Part shown: positions 34,875-45,780 of the stretch, piece by piece
Layout: each line of letters opens with the position of its first letter
Position numbering within the stretch: position 1 is the stretch's first letter
Assembly (NCBI GenBank): GCA_024748595.1
Contig: CP072944.1
Coordinates: 1,210,001 to 1,274,000 of the forward strand
Length of the DNA: 64,000 nt
Reading direction: 5' to 3'
From: Sodalis sp. Ffu
GTDB lineage: Bacteria > Pseudomonadota > Gammaproteobacteria > Enterobacterales > Enterobacteriaceae
Notes under the pieces: generated by a model
Databases searched by the model: none
What the model saw: only the letters and a program-made list of their open reading frames with translations
What the model was told of the DNA's origin: nothing
Position numbers and translations under genes: made by a program

Positions 34875-36164
34875 ATGCAAAAATTTTTGACCTTAGAACC
34901 CATAGCGCATGTGGATGGCACTATTAATCTTCCTGGATCGAAAAGTGTATCGAATCGCGTTTTGTTGCTGGCTTCGCAGGCTATGGGTACCACTCGACTG
35001 ACTAACTTGCTCGATAGCGATGATGTGCACCACATGTTGGTTGCCTTGCGTCAACTAGATGTGACCTATCGCCTTTCAGCGGATCGTCGAAGTTGTGAAA
35101 TTGATGGTATTGGTGGACCGTTGCAGGCAGATGCTGCGCTGACGCTATTTCTCGGTAATTCCGGAACTGCTATGCGTTCGCTGACGGCCGCGTTATGCCT
35201 GCAGTTGCATGAAGTGACTCTGACAGGCGAACCGCGTATGAAAGAGCGGCCCATTGGTCATCTGGTGGATGCCTTACGTCAGGGTGGGGCGCAGATCGAT
35301 TATCTCGAGCAAGATCACTACCCTCCGCTGCGTTTGCGTGGCGGATACCGCGGTGGTAAAATTATTGTAGATGGCAGTATTTCCAGTCAGTTCCTTACCG
35401 CCTTGTTGATGATGGCGCCATTAGCGCCGCAGGATAGTCACATCCGCATCAAGGGAGAATTGGTCTCCCGGCCGTATATTGATATTACTTTGGCGTTGAT
35501 GAAAAAATTTGGTATTGAGGTGCTGCATGAAAATTATCAGGTTTTTCATTTAAAAGGTAGGAGCGTGTATCATTCTCCCGGGGAGTATCTGACAGAAGGG
35601 GATGCTTCGAGCGCTTCTTACTTTTTGGCAGCGGCTGCTATACGTGGCGGTACCGTGCGAGTAACTGGCCTTGGCCGATATAGTGTGCAGGGCGATATTC
35701 GTTTCGCTGATGTATTAGAAAAAATGGGTGCGATTATCCGTTGGGGTGATGATTATATCGAATGTACTCGTGGTACGCTGCATGCTATTGATATGGACAT
35801 GAACCATATCCCAGACGCTGCAATGACTATTGCCATCACTGCGTTGTTCACTGGCAGTGGTACTACGATTTTGCGCAATATTTATAATTGGAGATTAAAA
35901 GAGACTGATCGGTTGACGGCAATGGCTACAGAGTTGCACAAAGTAGGCGCCACCGTGATTGAGGGGAATAATTATTTAATGGTGACTCCTCCTGTTGTTT
36001 TCACTGCGGCGGAAATAGGTACTTATAACGATCACCGTATGGCTATGTGTTTTGCTCTGGTGGCTCTGTCTGATACCACGGTTACGATTCTTGATCCGCA
36101 GTGTACCAGTAAAACTTTTCCTGATTTTTTTAAACAGTTGTCGGCGATCAGTACCTTGAAATAA
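34875..36164 (+). CDS. aroA: 3-phosphoshikimate 1-carboxyvinyltransferase (EPSP synthase)
   Basis: The sixth shikimate-pathway step, joining phosphoenolpyruvate to shikimate-3-phosphate. 429 residues (E. coli 427). [10 protein letters not shown] carries Lys23 and Arg28; [48 protein letters not shown] and [11 protein letters not shown] are intact. The start is the ATG with GGAGAA upstream. In the otherwise conserved LGNAGTAMRP segment, this protein has [10 protein letters not shown]: Ser replaces Ala95 and Pro101 (E. coli numbering). A Pro101-to-Ser change is known in Salmonella to lower glyphosate sensitivity. The enzyme otherwise looks functional. Confidence 0.97.
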   Translation: MQKFLTLEPIAHVDGTINLPGSKSVSNRVLLLASQAMGTTRLTNLLDSDDVHHMLVALRQLDVTYRLSADRRSCEIDGIGGPLQADAALTLFLGNSGTAMRSLTAALCLQLHEVTLTGEPRMKERPIGHLVDALRQGGAQIDYLEQDHYPPLRLRGGYRGGKIIVDGSISSQFLTALLMMAPLAPQDSHIRIKGELVSRPYIDITLALMKKFGIEVLHENYQVFHLKGRSVYHSPGEYLTEGDASSASYFLAAAAIRGGTVRVTGLGRYSVQGDIRFADVLEKMGAIIRWGDDYIECTRGTLHAIDMDMNHIPDAAMTIAITALFTGSGTTILRNIYNWRLKETDRLTAMATELHKVGATVIEGNNYLMVTPPVVFTAAEIGTYNDHRMAMCFALVALSDTTVTILDPQCTSKTFPDFFKQLSAISTLK

Positions 36165-36294
36165 AATGCATTGTTTCAGCGTTATCGTTAGGGTATTAGA
36201 AGTTAAGGTTATACTTCTTAAGTAAGGTTTGTATAGGCATTCAAGTGGCATCTCTGGCATCAAATGAACGTCGCATTTTTTAATGGAGAAGACA

Positions 36295-36975
36295 ATGACG
36301 GTTGCTCCGGTAATTACCATTGACGGACCGAGCGGTGTAGGTAAGGGGATGATATGTAAGGCGATGGCGGAAATATTGGGCTGGCATTTGCTAGATTCAG
36401 GAGCGATCTACCGGGTGTTGGCGCTATCCGCGTTGCATCATCGGGTGTCTATCGATAGCGAGGAGGCGTTATTGCCGCTTGCTTTGCATATTGATGTGCG
36501 CTTTATGGTAGTGCAGAGTCAATTATATGTGTTGCTAGAAGGCGAGGATGTGAGCCATGGAATTCGCAACGAAATTATCGGCAATACTGCTTCAAAAATT
36601 GCCTCTTTTTCACGTGTGCGGGAGGCGCTATTGTGTCGTCAACGTGCTTTTCGTATTAGACCTGGTCTTATTGCAGATGGGCGCGATATGAGCACCGTGG
36701 TGTTTCCTGATGCTTCTGTTAAGATCTTCCTTGAAGCTTCGTTAGAAGAAAGGGTGTACCGTCGTATGAGGCAGTTGCAGGAAAAGGGTTTTAGTGTTAG
36801 TTTTGAACGCCTTTTATCTGATATAAAAGAACGTGATGATCGCGATCGAAATCGTGCGGTCGCGCCGCTTATACTAGCGTCGGATGTGTGGGTGCTCGAT
36901 TCTACCCGTTTATCCATCGATGAAGTGATATCTAAAGCGCTGGCGCATGCCAAGCGGATTCTGGCGCTGTCGTAA
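36295..36975 (+). CDS. cmk: cytidylate kinase
   Basis: Phosphorylates CMP and dCMP using ATP. 226 residues (E. coli 227). The ATG used ([14 protein letters not shown]) fits the family and has GGAGAA 3-9 bases upstream; an earlier ATG at 36283 would cover that site. [28 protein letters not shown]-like [13 protein letters not shown] and [14 protein letters not shown] are typical. The P-loop, normally GPSGAGKGT, reads GPSGVGKGM, so the usual Thr is Met19, and GRDMGTVVFP reads [10 protein letters not shown]. These are unusual changes in nucleotide-binding segments. Precedes rpsA, as in enterics. Confidence 0.95.
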   Translation: MTVAPVITIDGPSGVGKGMICKAMAEILGWHLLDSGAIYRVLALSALHHRVSIDSEEALLPLALHIDVRFMVVQSQLYVLLEGEDVSHGIRNEIIGNTASKIASFSRVREALLCRQRAFRIRPGLIADGRDMSTVVFPDASVKIFLEASLEERVYRRMRQLQEKGFSVSFERLLSDIKERDDRDRNRAVAPLILASDVWVLDSTRLSIDEVISKALAHAKRILALS

Positions 36976-37084
36976 TAATGTTATTAATTACTCTATTGAA
37001 AGGATAAGCAATGGGGTGTGTATAACAACACCATCAAGCAGGATGCAGGATGGACGTTAATTAAAAATCTGAAGATTATCAAAT

Positions 37085-38761
37085 ATGACAGAATCTTTTG
37101 CTCAACTCTTTGAAGACTCCCTGAAAGAAATAGAAACCCGTCCAGGTTCCATTGTTCGAGGTATCGTCGTTTCCATAGCGAAAGATGTTATTTTGGTTGA
37201 TGCTGGCCTAAAATCCGAATCCTCAATTCCTGCTGAGCAGTTCCGTAACGCTCAGGGAGAGCTGGAAATTGAAGTTGGGGATCAGGTTGACGTTGCACTG
37301 GATGCAATAGAAGACGGTTTCGGTGAAACGCTCCTATCTCGCGAAAAAGCCAAGCGCCACGAAACCTGGCTGATGTTGGAAAACGCTTATGAAGAAGCCG
37401 TCACTGTGATCGGCGTGATCAACGGTAAAGTCAAAGGTGGTTTTACCGTTGATCTGAACGGTATACGTGCGTTCCTGCCTGGTTCTTTAGTTGATGTGCG
37501 TCCGGTACGTGATACACTTTATCTAGAAGGCAAAGAACTTGAGTTCAAAGTTATTAAACTGGATCAAAAACGTAATAATGTTGTGGTTTCTCGTCGTGCC
37601 GTGATTGAATTTGAAAACAGTGCTGAACGTCATCAACTGTTAGAAAGCTTACAGGAAGGAATGGAAGTTAAGGGTATTGTTAAAAATTTGACTGACTATG
37701 GTGCTTTCGTTGATTTGGGTGGTGTTGATGGCTTGCTGCACATCACTGATATGGCTTGGAAGCGTGTGAAGCATCCGAGTGAAATCGTAAATGTTAGTGA
37801 TGAAATCATTATCAAGGTATTAAAATTTGATCGTGAGCGGACGCGTGTTTCATTGGGATTGAAACAGCTAGGAGAAGATCCGTGGGTCGCTATCGCGAAA
37901 CGTTATCCTGAAAGCACTTGCCTGGTTGGTCGTGTAACTAATCTGACCGACTATGGCTGTTTCGTTGAAATTGAAGAAGGCGTTGAAGGTTTGGTTCATG
38001 TTTCTGAAATGGACTGGACCAATAAAAATATCCATCCATCGAAAGTGGTTAATGTGGGCGATGTTGTTGAAGTCATGGTGTTGGACATAGATGAAGAACG
38101 TCGTCGTATCTCCCTGGGTTTGAAGCAGTGTAAAGCTAATCCATGGCAGCAATTCGCAGAAATATATAACAAGGGCAATCGCGTTAAAGGTAAAATCAAA
38201 TCGATCACCGACTTCGGTATCTTTATCGGTTTGGAAGGCGGTATTGATGGTTTGGTTCACCTATCTGACATCTCTTGGAGTGTGTCCGGCGAAGAAGCTG
38301 TGCGTGAATACAAAAAAGGCGATGAAATCACGGCTGTGGTTTTGCAGGTTGATGCAGAGCGTGAACGTATTTCTCTTGGTGTGAAACAACTGGAAGAAGA
38401 TCCGTTTAATACCTACCTATCTTTGAATAAAAGAGGTAGTATTGTTACTGGTAAAGTCATAGCAGTTGATGCGAAAGGTGTTGTAGTTGAATTAGCAGGA
38501 GGCGTTGAAGGTTATTTGCGCTCCTCTGAAGCTTTGCGTGACCGAACTGAAGATGCTATACTAATGTTAAATGTGGGTGATGATGTTAGAGCTAAATTCA
38601 CCGCTGTTGATCGTAAAAACCGTGTTGTCAGCTTATCTGTGCGTACGAAAGAGGAAGTGAATGAAAAAGAAGCGACCAGCATCATGAATAACAAGATGGA
38701 AGAAGAAAATTTTTCTAATGTGATGACTGAAGCCTTTAAAGCAGCAACTAAAGGTGAGTAA
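37085..38761 (+). CDS. rpsA: 30S ribosomal protein S1
   Basis: S1 binds mRNA leaders and brings them to the 30S subunit; it is essential for most initiation in enterics. 558 residues with six S1 (OB-fold) repeats in tandem: roughly 21-87, 105-171, 192-260, 277-347, 364-434 and 451-520. Repeat signatures include [38 protein letters not shown] and [20 protein letters not shown]. The first two repeats dock on the ribosome. Codon use and GC are those of a strongly selected gene. cmk lies 110 bases upstream and ihfB follows, as in E. coli. Confidence 0.98.
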   Translation: MTESFAQLFEDSLKEIETRPGSIVRGIVVSIAKDVILVDAGLKSESSIPAEQFRNAQGELEIEVGDQVDVALDAIEDGFGETLLSREKAKRHETWLMLENAYEEAVTVIGVINGKVKGGFTVDLNGIRAFLPGSLVDVRPVRDTLYLEGKELEFKVIKLDQKRNNVVVSRRAVIEFENSAERHQLLESLQEGMEVKGIVKNLTDYGAFVDLGGVDGLLHITDMAWKRVKHPSEIVNVSDEIIIKVLKFDRERTRVSLGLKQLGEDPWVAIAKRYPESTCLVGRVTNLTDYGCFVEIEEGVEGLVHVSEMDWTNKNIHPSKVVNVGDVVEVMVLDIDEERRRISLGLKQCKANPWQQFAEIYNKGNRVKGKIKSITDFGIFIGLEGGIDGLVHLSDISWSVSGEEAVREYKKGDEITAVVLQVDAERERISLGVKQLEEDPFNTYLSLNKRGSIVTGKVIAVDAKGVVVELAGGVEGYLRSSEALRDRTEDAILMLNVGDDVRAKFTAVDRKNRVVSLSVRTKEEVNEKEATSIMNNKMEEENFSNVMTEAFKAATKGE

Positions 38762-38854
38762 TTACGGGGCAACTAAACTATAAGCTTCAATCCCTAGTAG
38801 TCGTTAAGTTATCATATCTATTTTTTAGGATAAGGCATAAACTTTAGAGGATTT

Positions 38855-39139
38855 ATGACCAAGTCTGAGCTTATTGCAAGACTATCTGACCAGCATGTTC
38901 GGATCCAAGCAAAAGTGGTTAAGGATGCAGTAAAAGAAATTCTCGAGCATATGGCGACAACTCTTGCCAGAGGCGCGCGTATCGAAATCCGTGGTTTTGG
39001 CAGTTTTTCTCTTCATTATCGTGCCCCGCGTATCGGACGCAATCCAAAAACCGGTGATAAGGTAAAACTGGAAGGTAAATATGTTCCCCATTTTAAACCT
39101 GGTAAAAAATTGCGAGACCGCGCTAATGTTTATGATTAA
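38855..39139 (+). CDS. ihfB: integration host factor beta subunit
   Basis: One half of IHF, the sequence-specific DNA-bending protein; needs IhfA, which is not in the window. 94 residues, the E. coli length. The N-terminal helices [24 protein letters not shown] are followed by the DNA-binding arms [28 protein letters not shown] with the intercalating proline, and [15 protein letters not shown]. It is preceded by AGAGGAT and followed 35 bases later by a good terminator, which ends the rpsA-ihfB segment. Confidence 0.97.
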   Translation: MTKSELIARLSDQHVRIQAKVVKDAVKEILEHMATTLARGARIEIRGFGSFSLHYRAPRIGRNPKTGDKVKLEGKYVPHFKPGKKLRDRANVYD

Positions 39140-39173
39140 TGCTACTTGAGATAGCGTGATTATAAATTTGATA

Positions 39174-39197
39174 AAGGCCCCATTAGGGGCTTTTTTT
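39174..39197 (+). terminator. ihfB rho-independent terminator
   Basis: AAGGCCCC and GGGGCTTT pair around ATTA and are followed by T7. A canonical terminator 35 bases after the ihfB stop. Confidence 0.9.
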
Positions 39198-39244
39198 ATG
39201 GAGTTAATATTGTATGAAATTTGAGATAGAAATTCGTAGAGGAG

Positions 39245-40540
39245 TGCGGAAGATAAGTTGACTTGCAAGGGTGAGATTGTCAGTTTGCGAGGGCTCTATT
39301 TTAGTATAGATCCGCTTTTGCGTCATTCCATGGTCTTGCCGTGTTTCCAAGTGATCGTCGATCGTGTTTTTTGTTCTGTGTTATCGCTGAGTATTTATTG
39401 CGGTGTTTTGTATTTGAGTTATGCGATAGTGAAAGATAATGTCGAACTTCTTAGTTCTTTCGTCATCTTCTTCTGTCTATACTGTCTTCAGATTTTGACT
39501 GTTTTGCACCATGGAACAGCATATACAAATCAGGTTCAGTGGGTGGTGCTTGGCGCTGGGAGTTGTGCGGCGCTTGTTGTTGGGGGATAGCATTGTCGTT
39601 TGTTACGTTACAGGTAGTGTACATGTAAATGTATTTAGGTAGGCTTCTATGATTAGCTCTGGTAATGGTCCTGAATCATCACTCTGCAAGGAAAAGCGTT
39701 GTAAGTATATTTGTCGGTATGGTAAGTGTTAGCCTGCGTCAAAGAATGATTAATAGCTATTGCTTGATATTTTTGATGGTGCTCTGAATAGGATACTCAA
39801 GGAATAAGTGAATCTATATGGTTGATTTTCTGCACTAGTATTATTCGTCTGATGGCGATTATTGATACATCATATCGAACTGGCAGCGATAGTAGGTTGC
39901 TATGATTCGGTTGCTATGTTTATGTGTTTGGAGTATGCAGTTTTTTAGAATCCACGGCTCTTTTCGTCCTGCTATTGATAAATTGTGTGTACGCTGCCAG
40001 TTTATAACTATTTTATTCGTGAGCAACGTTTTTGCTTAGTGCAGTATCTCTGTAGTCTATTTCTGCTCATGCATATGTGGCGTGTGGTGACTAGACACCT
40101 CATTTTAATTGTATCATCACTAATGTAGAATTTTTATGAGCTGATGTACACCGTTAGTCAGCGTGTGGTTACTCTTGTTCATGTTTATGCCGCTAAACGG
40201 CGATGTAGTTGAGGCTAGTCGTCATTGATAGAGATGATGGTACATCAGCATTTTAAAGCTTTCTACCATGCTTTGAAAGAAAGTGTGGCTTTTGGGTAAT
40301 GTTAGCAAAAGGCGATAAATATATTTGTATTCACTAGTGCATAAGATAATGCATACTCGACCAATTTTTATATATTTGCATAATACCGCGGCGCTGGTCA
40401 ACTCATCGTATGTTTGCAAGGATAAATTCGAGGTTTTGGCCTATTAATGGATAAATTTTTCAGATGGAATTACTAGCAGTTTGGCGTCGCAATGCTTAAT
40501 AGGTAGAATAATTGGCTGGTAAATCCTGGCATTGGTAAAT
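39245..40540 (+). pseudogene. ycaI: probable ycaI (ComEC/Rec2 family) remnant
   Basis: Occupies the position of ycaI between ihfB and msbA. The first 110 codons (39258-39590) form a hydrophobic open frame with membrane-like segments, fitting a ComEC N terminus in character but not in clear sequence. Downstream, fragments such as ITLQGK and, at the far end, a possible INFS..W resemble parts of YcaI, with many stops. The assignment is mainly positional, and the protein fragments are weak. ComEC-type proteins import single-stranded DNA. Confidence 0.4.
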
Positions 40541-40542
40541 AA

Positions 40543-42294
40543 ATGCTAAATGATAAAGATCTTTCCACTTGGCACACCTTCCGGCGCCTTTGGCCAATGA
40601 TTTCTCCTTTTAAGATCGGTTTGATTGTCGCAGCGCTTGCCCTGATCCTTAACGCTGCTAGTGATATCTTTATGTTGTCGATGTTAAAACCATTGCTTGA
40701 TGACGGATTTGGCAAAGCTAACAGTGATATTTTGATTTGGATGCCGCTTTTTGTGATTGGCCTGATGGTATTGCGTGGTATCAGCGGCTTTGCTTCCAGT
40801 TATTGCGTTTCCTGGGTTTCCGGTAAAGTAGTAATGGAAATGCGCCGCCGGCTGTTCAATCATATGATGGATATGCCGGTGTCATTTTTTGACCAGCAGT
40901 CTACCGGGACGCTGCTTTCCCGGATCACCTATGATTCTGAACAAGTCGCCTCTTCATCTTCTGGTGCATTGATTACTATTATTCGTGAGGGCTCTTCGAT
41001 TATGGGTCTATTTGCAATGATGTTTTATTACAGTTGGCAGTTGTCATTAATTTTGCTGATCATTGCTCCGATCGTTTCATGTGTCATCCGGTTTGTGTCG
41101 AAGCGGTTCCGAAAAATCAGTAAGAAAATGCAAAATACCATGGGGCAAGTGACTACCAGTGCTGAGCAGATGCTCAAGGGGCATAAAGAGGTATTGATCT
41201 TTGGCGGCCAGACCGTAGAAAATGAATGTTTTAATCATGTCAGCAACTGTATGCGTCAACAGGGTATGAAGATGGTGGCTGCTTCGTCTGTTTCCGATCC
41301 GTTGATTCAGTTTATAGCTTCGCTGGCCATGGCTTTCGTGCTATATGCAGCTAGTTTTCCGATAGTAATGGAAAAGCTTACTGCAGGCACCATCACAGTT
41401 GTATTTTCGTCGATGATAGCCTTAATGCGTCCGCTAAAATCTTTGACCAATGTAAATGCCCAGTTCCAGCGTGGCATGGCTGCTTGCCAAACACTGTTTT
41501 CTATTTTGGATATGGAAACCGAAAAGGATGAAGGATCTTTGGAAATTAAGCGGGCTAAAGGGGATATAGTTTTTAATCATGTAACTTTTTTCTATCCTGG
41601 TAAAGCTATTCCGTCGCTGCATGATATTAGTCTGACTATCAAGGCTGGAAATACCGTAGCGTTAGTGGGTCGTTCCGGTTCTGGAAAATCTACGATCGCT
41701 AATCTGCTAACTCGTTTTTACGATATTCAGCAAGGAGAGATTTTGCTCGACGGCAGTGATTTGCGAAATTATAAACTTGCCTCGTTACGCAATCAGGTGG
41801 CGCTGGTATCGCAGAATGTCCATCTATTTAATGATACTATCGCCAACAATATTGCTTATGCCCGCAAGGATATTTATTCGCGCAAGGCAATAGATAGCGC
41901 TGCGCGCATGGCTTATGCTATGGATTTTATTGATAAAATGGAATACGGTTTGGATACGGTTATCGGCGATAATGGTGTGCTGCTATCTGGCGGGCAGCGA
42001 CAGCGTATCGCCATTGCGCGGGCTTTGTTGCGCGATTGTCCGATCTTGATTCTCGATGAGGCAACCTCAGCGCTGGATACTGAATCAGAACAGGCGATTC
42101 AGAAAGCTCTCGATGAACTGCAGAAAAACCGTACTTCTTTGGTGATCGCTCACCGTCTTTCTACCATTGAGAAAGCAGATGAGATCCTGGTGGTGGAAGA
42201 TGGCCGCATCGTCGAGCGTGGTGCCCATAAGGTTCTGATTTCCCGTCAAGGGGTTTACGCCCAACTGCATCGATTACAATTTGGTCGTCAATGA
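40543..42294 (+). CDS. msbA: lipid A ABC transporter MsbA
   Basis: An inner-membrane ABC exporter that flips core-lipid A, with ATPase and six-helix transmembrane domain on one chain; works as a homodimer. 583 residues (E. coli 582). The transmembrane part covers about 1-320 with [24 protein letters not shown]. In the nucleotide-binding domain Walker A is GRSGSGKST (about 376-384), followed by the Q-loop, the signature LSGGQRQR, Walker [13 protein letters not shown] and the H-loop AHRLST. Every catalytic motif is intact. It overlaps lpxK by 4 bases, so the two are translationally coupled. Confidence 0.98.
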   Translation: MLNDKDLSTWHTFRRLWPMISPFKIGLIVAALALILNAASDIFMLSMLKPLLDDGFGKANSDILIWMPLFVIGLMVLRGISGFASSYCVSWVSGKVVMEMRRRLFNHMMDMPVSFFDQQSTGTLLSRITYDSEQVASSSSGALITIIREGSSIMGLFAMMFYYSWQLSLILLIIAPIVSCVIRFVSKRFRKISKKMQNTMGQVTTSAEQMLKGHKEVLIFGGQTVENECFNHVSNCMRQQGMKMVAASSVSDPLIQFIASLAMAFVLYAASFPIVMEKLTAGTITVVFSSMIALMRPLKSLTNVNAQFQRGMAACQTLFSILDMETEKDEGSLEIKRAKGDIVFNHVTFFYPGKAIPSLHDISLTIKAGNTVALVGRSGSGKSTIANLLTRFYDIQQGEILLDGSDLRNYKLASLRNQVALVSQNVHLFNDTIANNIAYARKDIYSRKAIDSAARMAYAMDFIDKMEYGLDTVIGDNGVLLSGGQRQRIAIARALLRDCPILILDEATSALDTESEQAIQKALDELQKNRTSLVIAHRLSTIEKADEILVVEDGRIVERGAHKVLISRQGVYAQLHRLQFGRQ

Positions 42295-43304
42295 TTGCTC
42301 GCATCTGGTTTGGATCTTCGTCTTATTATATGCTGCTGCTACCGTTTTCCTGGCTGTATGGATTTATCACTGGTCTTATTCGGTTTAGTTATCGTTGTGG
42401 CTGGTGTAAAGTGCATCGTTTCCCGTTACCAGTAGTGATAGTAGGTAATTTGACCGCAGGAGGAAATGGCAAAACGCCATTGGTGTTATGGCTGGTTGAG
42501 CAGTTACAGCAACGTGGTTGGCGGGTAGGGGTGGTTTCTAGAGGCTACGGTGGTCGATCGCGTCGCTATCCGCTTTTACTTGATGCTAATACTCATAGTG
42601 ATGAGTGTGGCGACGAGTCTTTGCTAATCTGGCAGCGTACCGGCGTGCCAGTGGTGGTGGCGCCCCGCCGCATCGATGCTGTGGCGGCGTTATTACAGGC
42701 GCAACCTTTAGATGTTGTAGTAAGTGATGATGGGTTGCAGCATTACGCATTGGCGCGTGATATCGAATTGGTAGTGATCGACGGCGAGCGTCGTTTCGGC
42801 AATGGTTGGTTATTGCCAGCAGGACCCATGCGTGAAAGGGCCGGCAGGCTTGATACGGTGCAGGGGATTATTGTTAACGGTGGAGATGCCTTACCTGGTG
42901 AGTTTCAGATGCAGTTGCGGCCTGGGGAGGCGATCAATCTATTGAGCGGTGAGCGTTGTGCGTTGAACCATCTGCGAGGGATGATAGTGGCGATGGCAGG
43001 AATTAGTCATCCTCCACGTTTTTTTGCTACTTTGTGTGCGGGCGGCATTGCACCAGTGAAGGAAGTGGTATTCACGGATCATCATGCCTACTGTGAGCGA
43101 ACTCTTGCTTCTCTTACCCCAGGCAATGAAATATTATTAATGACTGAGAAGGATGCAGTTAAATGCCGTTCCTTCGCTCATGCTAATTGGTGGTATTTAC
43201 CGGTAGATGCTGTGTTGTCTAAAGCAGCTGCAAAGGAATTGTTGGTACTGATTGAACAGAGAGTGTATCGTTATCGTGAAGCGATGAAAGGATGTGCCTT
43301 CTAA
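42291..43304 (+). CDS. lpxK: tetraacyldisaccharide 4'-kinase
   Basis: Adds the 4'-phosphate to the lipid A disaccharide at the inner membrane. 337 residues, within family range (328 in E. coli). An N-terminal hydrophobic segment ([18 protein letters not shown]) anchors it. The P-loop lies in [32 protein letters not shown] and [16 protein letters not shown]-like [13 protein letters not shown] follow, and TEKDAVKC is near the C terminus. ATG overlaps the msbA stop. Together with msbA and kdsB it shows that lipopolysaccharide is still made. Confidence 0.96.
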   Translation: MIARIWFGSSSYYMLLLPFSWLYGFITGLIRFSYRCGWCKVHRFPLPVVIVGNLTAGGNGKTPLVLWLVEQLQQRGWRVGVVSRGYGGRSRRYPLLLDANTHSDECGDESLLIWQRTGVPVVVAPRRIDAVAALLQAQPLDVVVSDDGLQHYALARDIELVVIDGERRFGNGWLLPAGPMRERAGRLDTVQGIIVNGGDALPGEFQMQLRPGEAINLLSGERCALNHLRGMIVAMAGISHPPRFFATLCAGGIAPVKEVVFTDHHAYCERTLASLTPGNEILLMTEKDAVKCRSFAHANWWYLPVDAVLSKAAAKELLVLIEQRVYRYREAMKGCAF

Positions 43305-43676
43305 TGTTTATTAGCTATTTTAAAGGAGTTAGAGAATACTGGGTGCCGATCGATGGTTAATATCGTCTGGTCTTGCTTATGCATAAGTTAATTTAGCCTG
43401 AATAAGAGTTTGGTGTGATCGCTTAGTAGTTAAAATTAACTAATATAGATATAATTTTATTTAATATTTTATTATATAAATATATTTAATATATACATAT
43501 ATAATATTTTGCTAGTAGCTACACAATATCAATAACATTTACGCGAAAAATAAGATTTATGGGTAAAAATACTAGTAGTTGCCTAAGGGTTGTTAACGAT
43601 AATGCCAGTTGGCGTAGCCTTATATCTTTTTTTTTCTTATTGAACTTTTGTAATGGCTCCTAGGCCAGGAGGAATC
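43305..43676. other. very AT-rich gap between lpxK and ycaR
   Basis: Takes the place of ycaQ, which is absent. The segment around 43440-43510 is almost pure A/T. Near the right end AGGAGG serves ycaR. Confidence 0.5.
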
Positions 43677-43856
43677 ATGAATTATCATTTATTGGAAATA
43701 GTTGCTTGCCCTGTTTGTAACGGAAAAATGTTTTTCAATAAAAAACGTCAGGAATTGATTTGTAAATTAGACGCACTTGCCTTTCCAATTTGTGACGAAA
43801 TTCCTGTGCTTTTGGAAAGCAAAGCGCGTGCTATCACTTTGGATGAGATAAATTGA
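43677..43856 (+). CDS. ycaR: Trm112-like protein YcaR (UPF0434)
   Basis: 59 residues (E. coli 60). It begins [20 protein letters not shown] and has [21 protein letters not shown], the family signature. Trm112-type zinc-ribbon proteins act as small partners or activators of methyltransferases; the role of YcaR is not established. The family usually has only the first Cys pair, also seen here (CPVC). The ATG has a perfect AGGAGG 5 bases upstream. Its last codons overlap the start of kdsB. Confidence 0.93.
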   Translation: MNYHLLEIVACPVCNGKMFFNKKRQELICKLDALAFPICDEIPVLLESKARAITLDEIN

Positions 43857-44611
43857 TAAGTTTTGTTGCCATTATTCCGGCTCGGTTTTCCTCTAGCCGT
43901 TTGCCGGGAAAGCCGTTAGCGGATATCAACGGTAAACCCATGGTGTTGCGTGTGGTAGAAAGAGCTTTGGCTTCTGGTGCTGAACGGGTGATCGTTGCCG
44001 CCGATCATCCTGGCGTGGTAAAAGCAATTGAGCAAGAGGGTGGCGAAGTTTGTTTGACTGGTATGGATCATCAGTCCGGTACCGAGCGGTTGGAAGAGGT
44101 CATTTCCCATTATGAGTTTAGGGATGAACAAATCATTGTTAATGTGCAATGTGATGAACCTTTGATTCCGCCGCAAATTATCCGTCAAGTGGCGGATAAT
44201 TTATCTACTGTCGACGCTGTCATGGCTACGCTTGCAGTACCTATCACCTCGGCAGCAGAAGCTTTTAATACTAATGTAGTGAAGGTGGTTATTGATTCGC
44301 GTGGCTATGCGCTTTACTTCTCCCGTGCTACGATACCCTGGGATCACAAAATTTCTGCCCACCAGCGTGACCAGATCGGTAATGGTCTATTGCGTCATAT
44401 CGGAATTTACGCCTATCGTGCCGGCTTTATCCGCCGTTATGTTAGCTGGTCTGCCAGTCCACTGGAGAAAATTGAAATGCTCGAACAATTGCGGGTGCTC
44501 TGGTATAGTAAGAAAATTTACGTGGCGATGGCGAGCGTGGTGCCTAGCATCGGTGTGGATACGCCTGAAGAGCTAGCTCAGGTGCGTCTGCTGTTGCAGC
44601 AACAGGAATAA
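43853..44611 (+). CDS. kdsB: 3-deoxy-manno-octulosonate cytidylyltransferase
   Basis: Activates Kdo as CMP-Kdo for the lipopolysaccharide inner core. 252 residues (E. coli 248). [19 protein letters not shown] binds [39 protein letters not shown] and GVDTPEEL are typical. Two oddities: the codon that aligns with the family Met is ATA (43856), so the enteric ATGA overlap with ycaR has become ATAA and initiation must use the TTG just before it or another rare start; and the conserved VQGDEP reads VQCDEP (Cys100). Confidence 0.95.
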   Translation: MISFVAIIPARFSSSRLPGKPLADINGKPMVLRVVERALASGAERVIVAADHPGVVKAIEQEGGEVCLTGMDHQSGTERLEEVISHYEFRDEQIIVNVQCDEPLIPPQIIRQVADNLSTVDAVMATLAVPITSAAEAFNTNVVKVVIDSRGYALYFSRATIPWDHKISAHQRDQIGNGLLRHIGIYAYRAGFIRRYVSWSASPLEKIEMLEQLRVLWYSKKIYVAMASVVPSIGVDTPEELAQVRLLLQQQE

Positions 44612-45147
44612 GCGCCGAACGACTTGTATAGCTAGGTGAAGCGGACTTCTATATATTTTATATCTTTGTTTGATCTAACCGGAACGCGATGTCTTTTATT
44701 ATTTTTTTTCATCTTTATTAAGATGTTAGAGTGCGCCTAGTTTTTCCCTTTAAAGTCGTTATTAAAGGTCGTTAATAATCACACTCGTTTAGCGAGATTC
44801 ATACATAATAAAGTTATTTTATTTAATTATATATCCCATAGCATATGGTCCGCTATCTGAGCAATTCTAATTAGTAATATCATGTATCGGTTAAATTTAG
44901 TTTTAGCGTTTTTCAGTATTTAGATTATTCAGCTTAAGTATTTGCAGTGGGTATGGGAGTATACAATAAATGGGTGTATAGAGAGTTATTTGGAGCCCTA
45001 TCTAAGGATGGTAGTATAGAGTCTTTTATTAGTAATTTATCTATATCGATACCTGTTTCAGCGCACTTGGTAATATTTGAGTAATTTTGTAACGGTGGTA
45101 GCCGTTACGCTATATAATAGCTAATAAATAGCTTGACAGGATATACT
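44612..45147. other. eroded region after kdsB
   Basis: 535 bases with no recognisable gene. In E. coli the mukFEB genes and ycbB/ycbK lie between kdsB and ycbL; no trace remains, so chromosome condensin MukBEF is absent from this locus. The ycbL promoter is presumably in the right-hand end. Confidence 0.5.
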
Positions 45148-45780
45148 ATGAATTATCACGTTACACCAGTAACGGTTTTTAGTCAGAACTGTTCATTGAT
45201 TTGGTGTGAGCATACAGGTGAAGCTGCGCTGGTAGATCCGGGTGGTGAAGCTCATCGTCTGCGCCAGGTTGTAGATAAATTTGGTGTGACTGTTAAACAG
45301 ATCCTATTGACTCATGGCCATATAGATCATGTTGGGGTAGCAGCTGAATTGGGACAGCATTACGGTATGCCTATTATCGGCCCACATTGGGCTGATAAGC
45401 CGCTGTTGGATAATTTGCTTGGCCAGTGTCAGGTGTTTGATGTCGGACTCATCTCAGCTGTGCTGCCCGATAGATGGTTGGTGGATGGCGACATAGTAAA
45501 GGTAGGTAACGAAACTTTTAGCGTGCTGCATTGTCCTGGCCATTCACCAGGCCATATAGTGTTTTGGAATAAAGCGCGTAAATTTATCTTAATGGGTGAT
45601 GTGTTGTTTAAGGGAAGTGTTGGCCGTACTGATTTGCCGGGTGGCAATATGCAAATACTGATGCGTTCGATCCAGAACCAGTTAATGCCTTTAGCGGATA
45701 ATATTGCTTTCTTGCCTGGACATGGCCCGATGTCCACTCTTGGTCACGAGCGTCATACTAATCCTTTTTTGCAGTATTAG
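45148..45780 (+). CDS. ycbL: metallo-beta-lactamase-fold hydrolase YcbL (glyoxalase II-like)
   Basis: 210 residues (E. coli 215). The zinc-binding motif THGHIDH (His56, His58, Asp60, His61) is complete, with further metal ligands in CPGHSPGH and MGDVLFKGSVGRTDLPGG, and a C-terminal FLPGHGPMSTLGHE. Enteric YcbL is a type II glyoxalase-like enzyme that hydrolyses S-lactoylglutathione in vitro. The ATG (MNYHVTPVTVF) is preceded by AGGA; a TTG five codons earlier is unlikely. It lies close to aspC, as in E. coli. Confidence 0.94.
   Translation: MNYHVTPVTVFSQNCSLIWCEHTGEAALVDPGGEAHRLRQVVDKFGVTVKQILLTHGHIDHVGVAAELGQHYGMPIIGPHWADKPLLDNLLGQCQVFDVGLISAVLPDRWLVDGDIVKVGNETFSVLHCPGHSPGHIVFWNKARKFILMGDVLFKGSVGRTDLPGGNMQILMRSIQNQLMPLADNIAFLPGHGPMSTLGHERHTNPFLQY

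Noticed and set aside
37868-38260. 130-codon frame antisense to rpsA
   Set aside because: It is a shadow of the strongly conserved S1 repeats on the other strand.
39258-39590. 110-codon hydrophobic frame as an intact membrane protein
   Set aside because: No ribosome-binding site or matching family; its position fits the decayed ycaI, so it was included in that pseudogene.
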